From: Alphaproteobacteria bacterium
GTDB lineage: Bacteria; Pseudomonadota; Alphaproteobacteria; UBA9219; RFNS01
NCBI GenBank assembly: GCA_016124955.1
Contig: WGMR01000007.1
Span: 218,103 to 282,102 of the forward strand
Length of the DNA: 64,000 nt
Reading direction: 5' to 3'
Program-made: the position numbers and the translations under genes
The notes under the pieces: generated by a model
Told to the model about the DNA's origin: nothing
The model's input: only the letters and a program-made list of their open reading frames with translations
The model's database searches: none
Shown: positions 9,475 through 17,446 of the stretch, one piece after another
Layout: each line of letters starts with the position of its first letter
Numbering within the stretch: position 1 is the first letter of the stretch

Positions 9475-10524
9475 ATGCTGATTCTCCATATCATGGCCAG
9501 CAAGGGCAACGGCGGGGCCGAAACCTATTTCGCCGATCTTGTCCTGCACTTGCACCGCGACGGGGTGGAACAGGCCGTTGTGTGCAGCGAACGACACCAA
9601 TGTTTTCCCGTGTTGCGGGCCGCGGGGGTAAAAATTTATCCCGGTCCGCTGCGCTGGCCGCTGGCTTTTTTGCAGCGCGCCGCTATTCGCCGGCTCGTGC
9701 TGCAGCTACGCCCGGCCATTGTGCATAGCTGGATGCGCCGCGGCGCTGCGTTGGCGCCGCGCGTGCCGGGCATGGCGCTGATCGGCTGGTTTGGCGGTTA
9801 TTACGATGTAAAATATTTCAGAGCCTGCACGCATTTCATCGGCGTTACCGCCGATATCGCCGCGCATATAAAGCGGGGTCTTGGAAAGCTCGGTATTCCG
9901 GAAAACCGGGCATCGCTGCAAACGACCTTCGCAAACATCGTTGATGGCGGCGCTTCCGCCGAAGCCATGCCGATTATTCCCGCCGGCGCCAAAGTGTTGC
10001 TGGCGCTTTCGCGGCTGCATCCCAAGAAAGGGCTCGATACGCTGTTGCAGGCCTTGCGCGATCTGCCCGATTGCCACGCGTGGCTGGCGGGGGACGGGCC
10101 GCTTGAAGCCGAGCTGAAGGCGCAAGCGCAGAAGCTCGGCGTTGCCGGGCGTGCGCATTTTCTCGGTTGGCGCAACGATCGCGGCGCGCTCATTCGCGCT
10201 GCCGATATCGTCGTGATGCCTTCGCGCTACGAACCGTTCGGCACCGTGGTGCTTGAAGGGTGGGCGGCGGGCAAACCGGTGATCGCGGCCCGCGCGACAG
10301 GGCCCGCGGCGACAATCAGCGATGGTGAGGATGGCTTGCTGGTCCCGGTCGATGATGCGACGGCGCTGGCAGGCGCGGTGCGCCGCGTGCTGGACGAGCC
10401 GGGCCTTGCGGAAAAGCTTGTCGCCAGCGCGGCGCGCAAACACGGGGAAGTTTATTCCCCCGCCGCCAGCACGGCGCGCATGATCGCGCTTTACCGCGCC
10501 ATAAGCCATGATATGAATGTGTAG
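9475..10524 (+). CDS. Family 4 glycosyltransferase
   Basis: A retaining GT-B glycosyltransferase (349 aa). The N-terminal Rossmann half opens with LHIMASKGNGGAET, the acceptor-side glycine-rich loop of GT4 enzymes. The C-terminal donor half has LSRLHPKKGLDTLL and the sugar-nucleotide motif MPSRYEPFGTVVLEGWAAG, containing the E-x7-E pair. The sugar and acceptor cannot be read from sequence. It lies inside the secretion locus, 44 bp after icmO, and is followed by an O-antigen-ligase-like gene, so the two may act on one glycan, either lipopolysaccharide or a surface protein such as the pilins. Confidence 0.88.
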   Translation: MLILHIMASKGNGGAETYFADLVLHLHRDGVEQAVVCSERHQCFPVLRAAGVKIYPGPLRWPLAFLQRAAIRRLVLQLRPAIVHSWMRRGAALAPRVPGMALIGWFGGYYDVKYFRACTHFIGVTADIAAHIKRGLGKLGIPENRASLQTTFANIVDGGASAEAMPIIPAGAKVLLALSRLHPKKGLDTLLQALRDLPDCHAWLAGDGPLEAELKAQAQKLGVAGRAHFLGWRNDRGALIRAADIVVMPSRYEPFGTVVLEGWAAGKPVIAARATGPAATISDGEDGLLVPVDDATALAGAVRRVLDEPGLAEKLVASAARKHGEVYSPAASTARMIALYRAISHDMNV

Positions 10525-10566
10525 CTGCGGCTGCATTTATCCAACCCCGCCGCGACGGTGACTGCC

Positions 10567-11784
10567 ATGCGCATGCAAACACTCGGTTCGCTTTGGTCTG
10601 CCTATCTTTTGCCGCGCGCAGTTATGTTCGTGCTTACGCTTGCGGTGACGCTTGGCGCGCTCAAGGGCGGCGCGATGGCTGCGGTCGGTATCGGCGGCGC
10701 GCTTTTGCTTTATGGCCTGGCGACATGGTCGCGGCACCGGTTTCCGGCGCCCGATAGAAGCCTTGGGTTTCTGCTGGCCGCTTTTCTTTTGCTCGCCGGG
10801 CTTTCGGCGCTGCATAGCATGGACCCCGCCGTTTCGTGGCATACGGTGCTCGAACTTATCAGCATCATGGTGCCGCTCTGGCTTTTGACGGCGGTGCCGG
10901 AAGAGGCCGGGCCGCCATTCGTGTGGTATAAATGGATGGCGGGCGCAGTGCTGCTTTTGCTGCTTTTGTTCTGGTGCGAATTCATGGCCGACGGGCCGGT
11001 GTTGCGCCTGTTCGGTTTTACGGAAGACCCGGCGGCGCCGCTTTCAAGCATTTTGAACTATTACAATCGCGGGTTTTGTTATCTTTCGGTGCTGATCTGG
11101 CCGCTTCTGGCCGGGCTGGCCGCCGCCCGGTACAAACAAACGGCGCTGACACTTTTTGGCGTCACGCTTTTCGTTGCCTTGTTCGGCGAATCCAGCACCG
11201 TGGTGCTTTCCCTGCTTGTCGGCGGCGCGGTCTTTCTGCTCGCGCATGCGTGGCCGCGCCTGATCGCGGCCGGGCTCGGCGCAGGCTTCGCGATTTACGG
11301 CATCGGGTGGCCCTTTGCTGCGCGCATTTTGTTTGCAAATTACGCGGAGCAGATTTCCCGCTTTCCACCTTCATGGCAACACAGGATGGAGATATGGGAT
11401 TACGTCGCCGCCCGTATCCTTGATCGCCCGCTAACCGGATGGGGCGCCGGCACCAGCGGTCAGCTCGATACCGCTTCGACGCATGCCGCGCTCTATCATA
11501 TTGTGCAGGGCCCGGCTTCGCATACGCATAACGCGCTGATGCAGGCTTGGGTGGAACTTGGCCCGCTCGGGCTTCTGGTCGGGCTTGTTTTTGCGCTCCT
11601 GCTCCTGGCGCGGGCGGCGGGAAGCATTATGTTCCGGCCCTATATGCTGGCCGCCTGGGCCGCCGCTACCGCCATGGCGCTGCTGGCTTTCGATGCATGG
11701 GCAGATTCGCTCTGGGCCACGTTTGCGCTGGCCTGCTTCTGGTTTGCCCGCCTGCGGGGCCAAACGGTGCCGAATGGCCAATAG
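10567..11784 (+). CDS. O-antigen ligase/polymerase family membrane protein (Wzy_C)
   Basis: A polytopic inner-membrane protein (405 aa) with about ten to eleven hydrophobic segments. The large periplasmic loop carries GWGAGTSGQLD and, some 25 residues later, HTHNALMQAWVELGPLGLL, the conserved Wzy_C motif of WaaL ligases, Wzy polymerases and PglL-type O-oligosaccharyltransferases. Its length fits WaaL better than PglL (usually above 500 aa). The start is uncertain: GTG at 10558, ATG at 10567 or ATG at 10573. It follows a GT4 gene and is embedded in a type IVB secretion/pilus locus, so a role in glycan transfer to surface structures is plausible but inferred. Confidence 0.85.
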   Translation: MRMQTLGSLWSAYLLPRAVMFVLTLAVTLGALKGGAMAAVGIGGALLLYGLATWSRHRFPAPDRSLGFLLAAFLLLAGLSALHSMDPAVSWHTVLELISIMVPLWLLTAVPEEAGPPFVWYKWMAGAVLLLLLLFWCEFMADGPVLRLFGFTEDPAAPLSSILNYYNRGFCYLSVLIWPLLAGLAAARYKQTALTLFGVTLFVALFGESSTVVLSLLVGGAVFLLAHAWPRLIAAGLGAGFAIYGIGWPFAARILFANYAEQISRFPPSWQHRMEIWDYVAARILDRPLTGWGAGTSGQLDTASTHAALYHIVQGPASHTHNALMQAWVELGPLGLLVGLVFALLLLARAAGSIMFRPYMLAAWAAATAMALLAFDAWADSLWATFALACFWFARLRGQTVPNGQ

Positions 11785-11818
11785 CCAACCCTATGATTCA
11801 GCATAAAGTCGCGTGTTA

Positions 11819-11833
11819 TTAACTTTTCACTAA
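11819..11833 (+). promoter_or_regulatory. TTAA-N7-CTAA motif upstream of the secreted-protein module
   Basis: The 158-bp gap after the O-antigen-ligase gene contains TTAA at 11819-11822 and CTAA at 11830-11833, one mismatch from TTAA-N7-TTAA (CtrA-like). It precedes the unit starting at 11943, a plausible promoter region. No clear -35/-10 pair was chosen. Confidence 0.25.
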
Positions 11834-11942
11834 GGTTTCCTGCAATATCATTAAAATGTTTAGGATTGAGTGTAGCGACGGGCGGGGCCGCATGGCCCGG
11901 CGGTCGCATCGGCATTATGAACGTGTTTGCAGGGATGGGGCA

Positions 11943-12485
11943 ATGAAGCAGATGGTCGAACGGTTCTCGCTGCTGCCGCTTGCGCTTTGCGCCCTTTTTC
12001 TGCCCGCCATGGCGATAAGCGCGAAGCCTGCGGCGGCCGAGACCTTGACCACCGTAGAATGCCCGCAAGGCTGCACCGAAGAAGATTGTCAGGCCATAGA
12101 ACGCGCCAGACGCGAAGCCGTGATGGCCCGCACCCGCGCCGCGCTTTGTCCGCAACCGCCGAGCCCCAATACCGACAGCATGTTCGGCATCCGGAATTTG
12201 CTTGGCCAGTATTATACGCTTTCCGATATTTCCGACCCGAACGCTTTTGCCAGCGCCGTGGCGACGCAGGCCGTGCGGCTTGGCATCAACGCGGCCAAAA
12301 GCGCCATTCGCCAGGCGGCTGGCGCCGTATGCGGCGGGGATATCAATCTTTATGGACTGCAGCGGCCGAGCCTGAATATGCCGGATTGCGGCGATCTGCA
12401 AAGCTATATGTCGTCATTGGCCGGTTTCGTGATCCGCGATGTGCAGGATTACTGTCTTGAACCGCAGATGGTGAACATACCATGA
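11943..12485 (+). CDS. Secreted cysteine-rich protein, unknown
   Basis: Reading from the ATG at 11943 (ribosome site AGGGA just upstream) gives 180 aa with a clear signal peptide (residues 1-30, cleaving near KPAAA). In-frame codons upstream back to 11856 would bury this signal, so the internal ATG is preferred. The mature protein holds seven cysteines, including the cluster CPQGCTEEDC shortly after the signal, and probably forms disulfides in the periplasm. No family is recognised. It overlaps the next gene by 4 bp (ATGA), so the two are translationally coupled. A DsbC-like isomerase lies 3 kb downstream in the same run of genes, a fitting partner for such a protein. Confidence 0.75.
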   Translation: MKQMVERFSLLPLALCALFLPAMAISAKPAAAETLTTVECPQGCTEEDCQAIERARREAVMARTRAALCPQPPSPNTDSMFGIRNLLGQYYTLSDISDPNAFASAVATQAVRLGINAAKSAIRQAAGAVCGGDINLYGLQRPSLNMPDCGDLQSYMSSLAGFVIRDVQDYCLEPQMVNIP

Positions 12486-14062
12486 GAAAGACAGACATGA
12501 AGGGTATGATCTGGCAAAGGATCAAGAAGGTTATCGGCGCTGCGGCGCTTGCCCTTGCGCTGGCCATGCCGATGACAGTTGCCGCGCCGCAACCCGCCGC
12601 CGCCCAGATGATTGTGTTTGATCCCGTTGCGGTCGGGAAAAATATTGTTGAATTCGCGCAGCAGGCCATCCGCTTTGCGCTGACACAAGGACAATGGATT
12701 CTTGAGAATATTCAGCGTGCGTTTCATGCCGTTTCAGGCGTGCTTCAGGGGCTTATAGGGCAGGAAGCGGACAGCGCAAGGGAAGATGCGGCCGCAGGCC
12801 ATGCCCGCGCCACCGAAATGGGGGGCACGGTCGGCGCGCAGCTGGCTGAATACGCCCCGAATACCCTGAGCCGAACCTGTCAAACACGCTTGCTTGGGCA
12901 AGCCAGCCATGCCGGGGGTGCGCTGGCGCGTAGCGGTGCGATCGCATCTGCCAGGTCTGGTGTAGATGCCGAAGGACGCAAGCCAGAAGACGGCCCCACG
13001 GGCACAAAACAAATGACTTGGGATTACATGTTCGCGTGCCGTGCCGGTTTCCGCCGCCAGCCTTCCGATATGTCGCCCGAGGTGTTCACTAAGCTTAATT
13101 GCGTCACCGATGGCGAAGAAGGGCTTGATCAAAACGTGGCCGGGATTTTCCAGAAATACCTTTGTCTGCAAAGGCCAACCCAAACCAAGCTGAACGCAAT
13201 CCTTACATCCCGCGATGGTGCTGCGGCCGCGCAGAAGTTCCGGGATCTGTCGCCCGAACAGCAGCGTTATGTGCTTGCGATTCTGTGGCGCAAGAACGTT
13301 ATCGGCCCCACCGCGGCAATGCCGAACAACAGCACGCTTTCACCTGCGGATATCTCGGCCGGTGCGGTTAATTCGCGCGTGCGGTTGAAGAAGAACGGCG
13401 TATCTTTTACGATTGACCTCGCGATCGGCCTGAAAACCTCGTACGAAAACCCAAGCGAGACCCCGGCCGCCGAAAGCCTGCAAACGTTACGCGAAGGGAT
13501 CAACGAACTGATTGAGGATCATAAGCTCAATGAGCCGCCATATGACCCGGAGATCAAGGAGTTCGCAGAAGGTAAACCGCTTTGCATGTATGCGATTAAC
13601 GAAATCAAGGCGCTGACGTTTGAATCGGAAACAACCATGGAAGAACTGGGCTCCATGCCAACCGCCGACCAATTGCCGGCACGGGCGGAACTTGTTCAGG
13701 CCGCCGCTACTACGAGGCGCCCGAACGAGGAAGCCATGGACGGCGTGCAGCGTGTTGCGCTGACAACCATAGGCAGTGGCGCCGAGCCAAGTATTGAAGG
13801 TGACCGGGCGTTGTTGGACGACAAGACCATGATGTCGCCGCGACAGGTTGCGGAAATGACCGGCGAGCCGGTAGCGGTTGTCGAGGCGCGTTTCAAGAAA
13901 TGGGATGAAAAACGCCTTACCGAAATTGCCAAGCGCGCAAAGGAAAAGCGCGAAGCCGCGCAAGATGGCAAAGATGGCACGCCGACCGCAAGCACCGTGA
14001 CGCCGGTGCCGGGCAAGCAAAGCTCGGTTACCGGAGGGCTGTTGCGCCTGTCAGGCCAATAG
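12482..14062 (+). CDS. Secreted protein of the type IVB locus, unknown (weakly VirB5/TrbJ-like start)
   Basis: A 526-aa exported protein. A signal peptide spans about residues 18-42 (AALALALAMPM...AAAQ). The mature N-terminus (IVFDPVAVGKNIVEF) resembles the opening of conjugative VirB5/TrbJ-type proteins, but the rest does not and the protein is far longer. The middle contains scattered cysteines (six or more), and the C-terminal quarter is charged and helical with a low-complexity end. It overlaps the preceding cysteine-rich gene by 4 bp. I infer a periplasmic or surface component of the secretion or pilus machinery. No enzymatic motif is visible. Confidence 0.75.
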   Translation: MRKTDMKGMIWQRIKKVIGAAALALALAMPMTVAAPQPAAAQMIVFDPVAVGKNIVEFAQQAIRFALTQGQWILENIQRAFHAVSGVLQGLIGQEADSAREDAAAGHARATEMGGTVGAQLAEYAPNTLSRTCQTRLLGQASHAGGALARSGAIASARSGVDAEGRKPEDGPTGTKQMTWDYMFACRAGFRRQPSDMSPEVFTKLNCVTDGEEGLDQNVAGIFQKYLCLQRPTQTKLNAILTSRDGAAAAQKFRDLSPEQQRYVLAILWRKNVIGPTAAMPNNSTLSPADISAGAVNSRVRLKKNGVSFTIDLAIGLKTSYENPSETPAAESLQTLREGINELIEDHKLNEPPYDPEIKEFAEGKPLCMYAINEIKALTFESETTMEELGSMPTADQLPARAELVQAAATTRRPNEEAMDGVQRVALTTIGSGAEPSIEGDRALLDDKTMMSPRQVAEMTGEPVAVVEARFKKWDEKRLTEIAKRAKEKREAAQDGKDGTPTASTVTPVPGKQSSVTGGLLRLSGQ

Positions 14063-14309
14063 CGCCACCCGCAAATCCCCGAATATTCAGGTTACACCGG
14101 GTTTTCTTGGGGTTTTATGCATGTTTGCGTTGCAAGAATTTTAACTTTTTCTGGCCATTGTGGGCTGTGTTGAGTTAAACGCCTGTTTCCGCCCGTATTT
14201 TCCGTGGCTGCTTTCCCGTTCGGGCAAAACCGGCTATTGCTTGTATCCCTTCGTGAATCAGTTTCCCTGCTTTTTCAACAGCCCCGAGAATTAACGAGTT
14301 TCTGCGCCC

Positions 14310-15200
14310 ATGGCCGACGGTTCGACATCATCAGGCACAAATTCGCCCGGCGCACCGGAAGGCGGGGCGGCCGATCAGCGCCTTGCTGCACTGGTTGCCA
14401 CCATTCGCAACGTTGGCGCGCCGCTGCTTGGCGCGGTGACCGAAGTTGCCGGCGTTGCCGCCAAGGAAGCCGCCAAGAACAACCTGCCCCACGATAAGGC
14501 CAAGGATGCCGAGGTACTGGCGGCGCTGATCGACAGCACGGTCGATGTCGCGCACGCGATGGTGGATGGCGGGCTTGGCGAGAAGATCGATCAGGAATGG
14601 GTGCGCTGGGCGGTTGCCGCGAGCGCGAGCCAGATGGTGGCGGCACATTACCGTGCCACCGGCCGCGCCATGACGCCGGATGAAGCGATGCCGCTTTTGC
14701 AGCATGTCGCGGGCCTTGCGGAAAAGTTCAAATCGCTTGCGCCGCGCGATCAGGAGCCGGTCGCGAATTCGATCGCCACTTTCCACGCCAAGACGATCGA
14801 GGCCTTGGTGCCGGTCGTGAACGCGGTCGCACAATATTCCTTTGGCCGTGCCGAACATTCCCTGGTGGCTGACGTGGCCGAGCGGCTTGTGAAAACCGCA
14901 GATCAGATCACGCGTTCGCTTGCGCCTGCCGGCGCCAGCCCGGGCGAATGGCGCATTCTTTGCTGGTCTGTGCTGCGCGCTGCCGGCCAAGTTTATGCCG
15001 ACAGCCATTATGCCGAAGCCGACCGCCTGCTTTATATGGATGAGGCCGCGAGGGCCGAATATTTTGCCAAAAACGAGCAAAAACCGCCTCTGGGGCCGGT
15101 GTGGCAGAATTTTAACCAACGTATGGGTATGCTGGCTACATTGGCTGCCTACCTGGAAGTACCGGCCTCTGCGCGGCTTGACGCGCAGGGCTGGCAATAA
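14310..15200 (+). CDS. Unknown soluble helical protein in the type IVB locus
   Basis: A 296-aa, largely alpha-helical, Ala-rich protein with no signal peptide and no convincing membrane span, so probably cytoplasmic. I recognise no domain. A 247-bp AT-enriched gap precedes it, so it may begin a new transcript; the ribosome site is poor. It is followed 8 bp later by a lytic transglycosylase and then a DsbC-like gene, which places it in the accessory part of the secretion system. An effector, a chaperone or a structural accessory are all possible. Confidence 0.65.
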   Translation: MADGSTSSGTNSPGAPEGGAADQRLAALVATIRNVGAPLLGAVTEVAGVAAKEAAKNNLPHDKAKDAEVLAALIDSTVDVAHAMVDGGLGEKIDQEWVRWAVAASASQMVAAHYRATGRAMTPDEAMPLLQHVAGLAEKFKSLAPRDQEPVANSIATFHAKTIEALVPVVNAVAQYSFGRAEHSLVADVAERLVKTADQITRSLAPAGASPGEWRILCWSVLRAAGQVYADSHYAEADRLLYMDEAARAEYFAKNEQKPPLGPVWQNFNQRMGMLATLAAYLEVPASARLDAQGWQ

Positions 15201-15208
15201 GGAGAGGC

Positions 15209-15670
15209 ATGATGATTACGGCAAAGGCCCTTGCTGCCTGTTTGATGATCGCGGCGCAATCCTATCAGGTGCCGCCCGCGGTGCTGATCGGCATTATGCA
15301 TGTCGAGGGCGGGCGTGTCGGCCAGCAGGTTATGAACACCAACGGCTCCTATGATCTTGGTCCGATGCAGGTCAATACGCTTTGGCTGCCGCAGCTGCAA
15401 AAGCTGTGGCGCGTTGACCGCCGCACCGCGCATCACTGGGTGCGCGACGACGGCTGCGTCAATGTGCATGTCGCGGCATGGATCCTGAAACAGAAGATCA
15501 TGGAAGGCGGCTCGCTTTACCGCGGGATCGCGCGCTATCATTCGGGCACGCCGTGGCGCGGCCAGAGTTATGCGGAGAAGGTCGTGGCGGTTCTGGAACG
15601 CAAAGGCCTGATCGACCATGGCCAAAGCTTGAAAACCGCGCGGGTTGTCCAACTGGCGCGCGCCGAATAA
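15209..15670 (+). CDS. VirB1-like lytic transglycosylase
   Basis: A short (153 aa) SLT-family peptidoglycan lytic transglycosylase. The catalytic glutamate is in IMHVEGG (Glu33), followed by NTNGSYDLGPMQVNTLW, the family motif corresponding to G-x-x-Q-V/I-N, and the later GIARYHSGT. The N-terminus is weakly hydrophobic rather than a standard signal peptide. Start may be at 15209 or the adjacent ATG at 15212. The ribosome site AAGGAGAGG is strong. Such enzymes open the cell wall for type IV secretion channels or pili. In the R64 system PilT plays this part for the thin pilus; here the gene is in the secretion block. Confidence 0.88.
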   Translation: MMITAKALAACLMIAAQSYQVPPAVLIGIMHVEGGRVGQQVMNTNGSYDLGPMQVNTLWLPQLQKLWRVDRRTAHHWVRDDGCVNVHVAAWILKQKIMEGGSLYRGIARYHSGTPWRGQSYAEKVVAVLERKGLIDHGQSLKTARVVQLARAE

Positions 15671-15694
15671 CGCATGATCCCATATGGCATAACG

Positions 15695-16576
15695 ATGAAA
15701 AAACCCGCACTGTTTCTGCCGTTGCTTGCGCTGCTGCTTGCGTTGTTCGCGCCCGCCCCCGCCCCGGCGGCCGAGCCTGACATTGCAAAAATGCCGATGA
15801 TCAAGGCGATGCAGGATTCGGGGACGAAGTTTTATTATCTCGGTGAGCATTCCGGGCTGCATGGCTGGCTGATTTTAAACAACGGCCGGCTGAACGTGCT
15901 GTATCTGACGCCCGACAAGACCGGGTTTATCTTCAGCGGCTCGATCATTTCTGGCGATGGCGGCAATATTACTCAACTGCAGATTGCTTCCGCGATAACG
16001 AAAAACGATGATCTGAAGGCCCGCGTCGAAGGTTTGGCCGCAGGCAAGGGCGCGCCGCCGCCGGCCGTCAGCATAGAGAAAGAGGGCATGCCGGTTCCGG
16101 GCGGTGCGATAAGCCCGGGCGAACAGTTGATCGCCGACATGGAAAGTGCTGCGGGCATGACCGTGGGCGAAGCGACCGCTCCCTTGCTTATGATGGTTGT
16201 CGATCCGCGCTGTCCCTATTGCAAGGAGACATGGCGGGCGCTGCGGGATGTGGTTTCGGTTGGCGGCTTGCGCGTCAAACTCATTCCGATCGGCGCACAG
16301 GGCAGCGAGAACGAGCGTGAAGCCGCGGTGTTTTTGCGCGCCGAAACCCCGCTGGCAACGTGGAACGCATTCATAGACGACGATAAATCGGTGCTGGCCG
16401 GTGAAGCGACGGACCGTGCGATACAACAAGTGCGCGCCAATGGCGGCATTGTCCTTCGCTGGAAAATCGAGCACACGCCCTATCTGGTTTATCGTGACGC
16501 CAGCGGCAAGGTGAAGATCGTTGTCGGTCAGCCTGACAATATGGCCGCCGTGCTCGATGATCTGGTGGCACGCTAG
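15695..16576 (+). CDS. DsbC/DsbG-like thiol:disulfide isomerase (TrbB-like)
   Basis: A periplasmic thioredoxin-fold protein with a signal peptide (MKKPALFLPLLALLLAL..., cleaving near PAPAAEP). The N-terminal region (about residues 25-90) resembles the DsbC dimerisation domain. The catalytic motif CPYC at Cys173/Cys176 is preceded by MMVVDPRCPYC, and the cis-Pro loop is TPYL near residue 262. An in-frame ATG at 15674 would add seven residues. IncI plasmids encode a thioredoxin-fold protein, TrbB, near their dotM/dotL homologues, so this is probably its counterpart. The likely job is to form or correct disulfides in secretion or pilus proteins, several of which here are cysteine-rich. Confidence 0.87.
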   Translation: MKKPALFLPLLALLLALFAPAPAPAAEPDIAKMPMIKAMQDSGTKFYYLGEHSGLHGWLILNNGRLNVLYLTPDKTGFIFSGSIISGDGGNITQLQIASAITKNDDLKARVEGLAAGKGAPPPAVSIEKEGMPVPGGAISPGEQLIADMESAAGMTVGEATAPLLMMVVDPRCPYCKETWRALRDVVSVGGLRVKLIPIGAQGSENEREAAVFLRAETPLATWNAFIDDDKSVLAGEATDRAIQQVRANGGIVLRWKIEHTPYLVYRDASGKVKIVVGQPDNMAAVLDDLVAR

Positions 16577-16588
16577 GGGATCCGCGGA

Positions 16589-16885
16589 ATGTTCGATAAA
16601 TTCCTTCCCAAGAAACCTTCCGGCCGGGCCGTCGCGAAGGCGCCAGGTAACAACATGACGCAGCGCCCGCCCGGCGGGCAATTGAGCCGCATGTTCCATG
16701 GCGTCAACAACAAGAGCGGCCGCCTGCCGCCCGCGGCGTTGATCTATGGCCTCGGCTCCAGCGCTATTTTTGTGATTTCGCTCTTTACGTTGTTCGCGGG
16801 CAGCTGGTTCACGGGCACGATATTGCTGGTCGTATCCTTCATATTACTGGGCTATGCGCTGCACTTTATTAAGACGAGCCAATAG
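16589..16885 (+). CDS. Small two-span membrane protein, unknown
   Basis: 98 aa. The first 50 residues are basic and Pro-rich (cytoplasmic), followed by two hydrophobic segments at about 52-70 and 73-92 with a short turn. It begins 13 bp after the DsbC-like gene and ends 73 bp before dotD, on the same strand, so it is probably cotranscribed with the secretion genes. I do not recognise the family. Confidence 0.65.
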   Translation: MFDKFLPKKPSGRAVAKAPGNNMTQRPPGGQLSRMFHGVNNKSGRLPPAALIYGLGSSAIFVISLFTLFAGSWFTGTILLVVSFILLGYALHFIKTSQ

Positions 16886-16957
16886 GATAGGATTGTGCTT
16901 TCGGCCTTCTGGCCGTATATCCTTAAGGCCAAAGGGGCGAATCAGGTGTCATTAGCC

Positions 16958-17446
16958 ATGCCGAAATCGAAATACGCTTTTCTGCTGGCGCTGGCCATGT
17001 TGCTGGCGGCCTGCGCACAGGAAACCACACTGACCCCCGTGGTTGCGGAAAACGACCCCGTTACCGTACGTCTAGCCAAAGCCGCCGAAAAGGCTGCAAA
17101 TGCGCTGGATGACATTGCTGCTGTCGAAAGCAACCGTTCCCCCGCCGTTGTTGTGCAGGATTTTTCGGGCGCGCCCGACAATCTGCAGCAACCCACAACC
17201 ATTACATGGCATGGCCCGGTTGAGCAGATTGTGGAAACGCTTGCGTCGCGCGCGGGCTACCGCTTCAACCTTGCCGGCAAGGCGCCGCCGGTGCCTGTGG
17301 TCGTGACGCTGAATGTCTTTGAAAAGCCGCTTATCAAGGTATTGCAGGATATTGGCATGCAGCTTGGCCAGCGGGCCGATCTCGCGGTCGATGCCGAGCG
17401 CGGGCTGGTCGAGGTGCAGTATGCTGCCGCGCATCCCAAAGGCTGA
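16958..17446 (+). CDS. dotD: DotD outer-membrane lipoprotein (TraH-like)
   Basis: DotD is a lipoprotein of the outer-membrane core of the type IVB channel, with a C-terminal domain like the N0 domain of secretins. Starting at the ATG at 16958 gives 162 aa, essentially the length of Legionella DotD (163 aa), and a perfect lipoprotein signal with LLAAC (Cys19). A GTG at 16895 is preceded by AGGATAGG but would hide the signal 21 residues inside the protein. The C-terminal domain (about residues 75-155) fits the DotD/TcpQ fold. Its end overlaps dotC by 26 bp. The order dotD-dotC-dotB is conserved in Legionella and IncI plasmids. Confidence 0.9.
   Translation: MPKSKYAFLLALAMLLAACAQETTLTPVVAENDPVTVRLAKAAEKAANALDDIAAVESNRSPAVVVQDFSGAPDNLQQPTTITWHGPVEQIVETLASRAGYRFNLAGKAPPVPVVVTLNVFEKPLIKVLQDIGMQLGQRADLAVDAERGLVEVQYAAAHPKG

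Noticed and set aside
15209-15670. Assignment of the lytic transglycosylase as PilT of the thin pilus
   Set aside because: It lies in the secretion block next to the DsbC-like gene and not in the pil operon; a VirB1-like role is equally likely, so no symbol was given.
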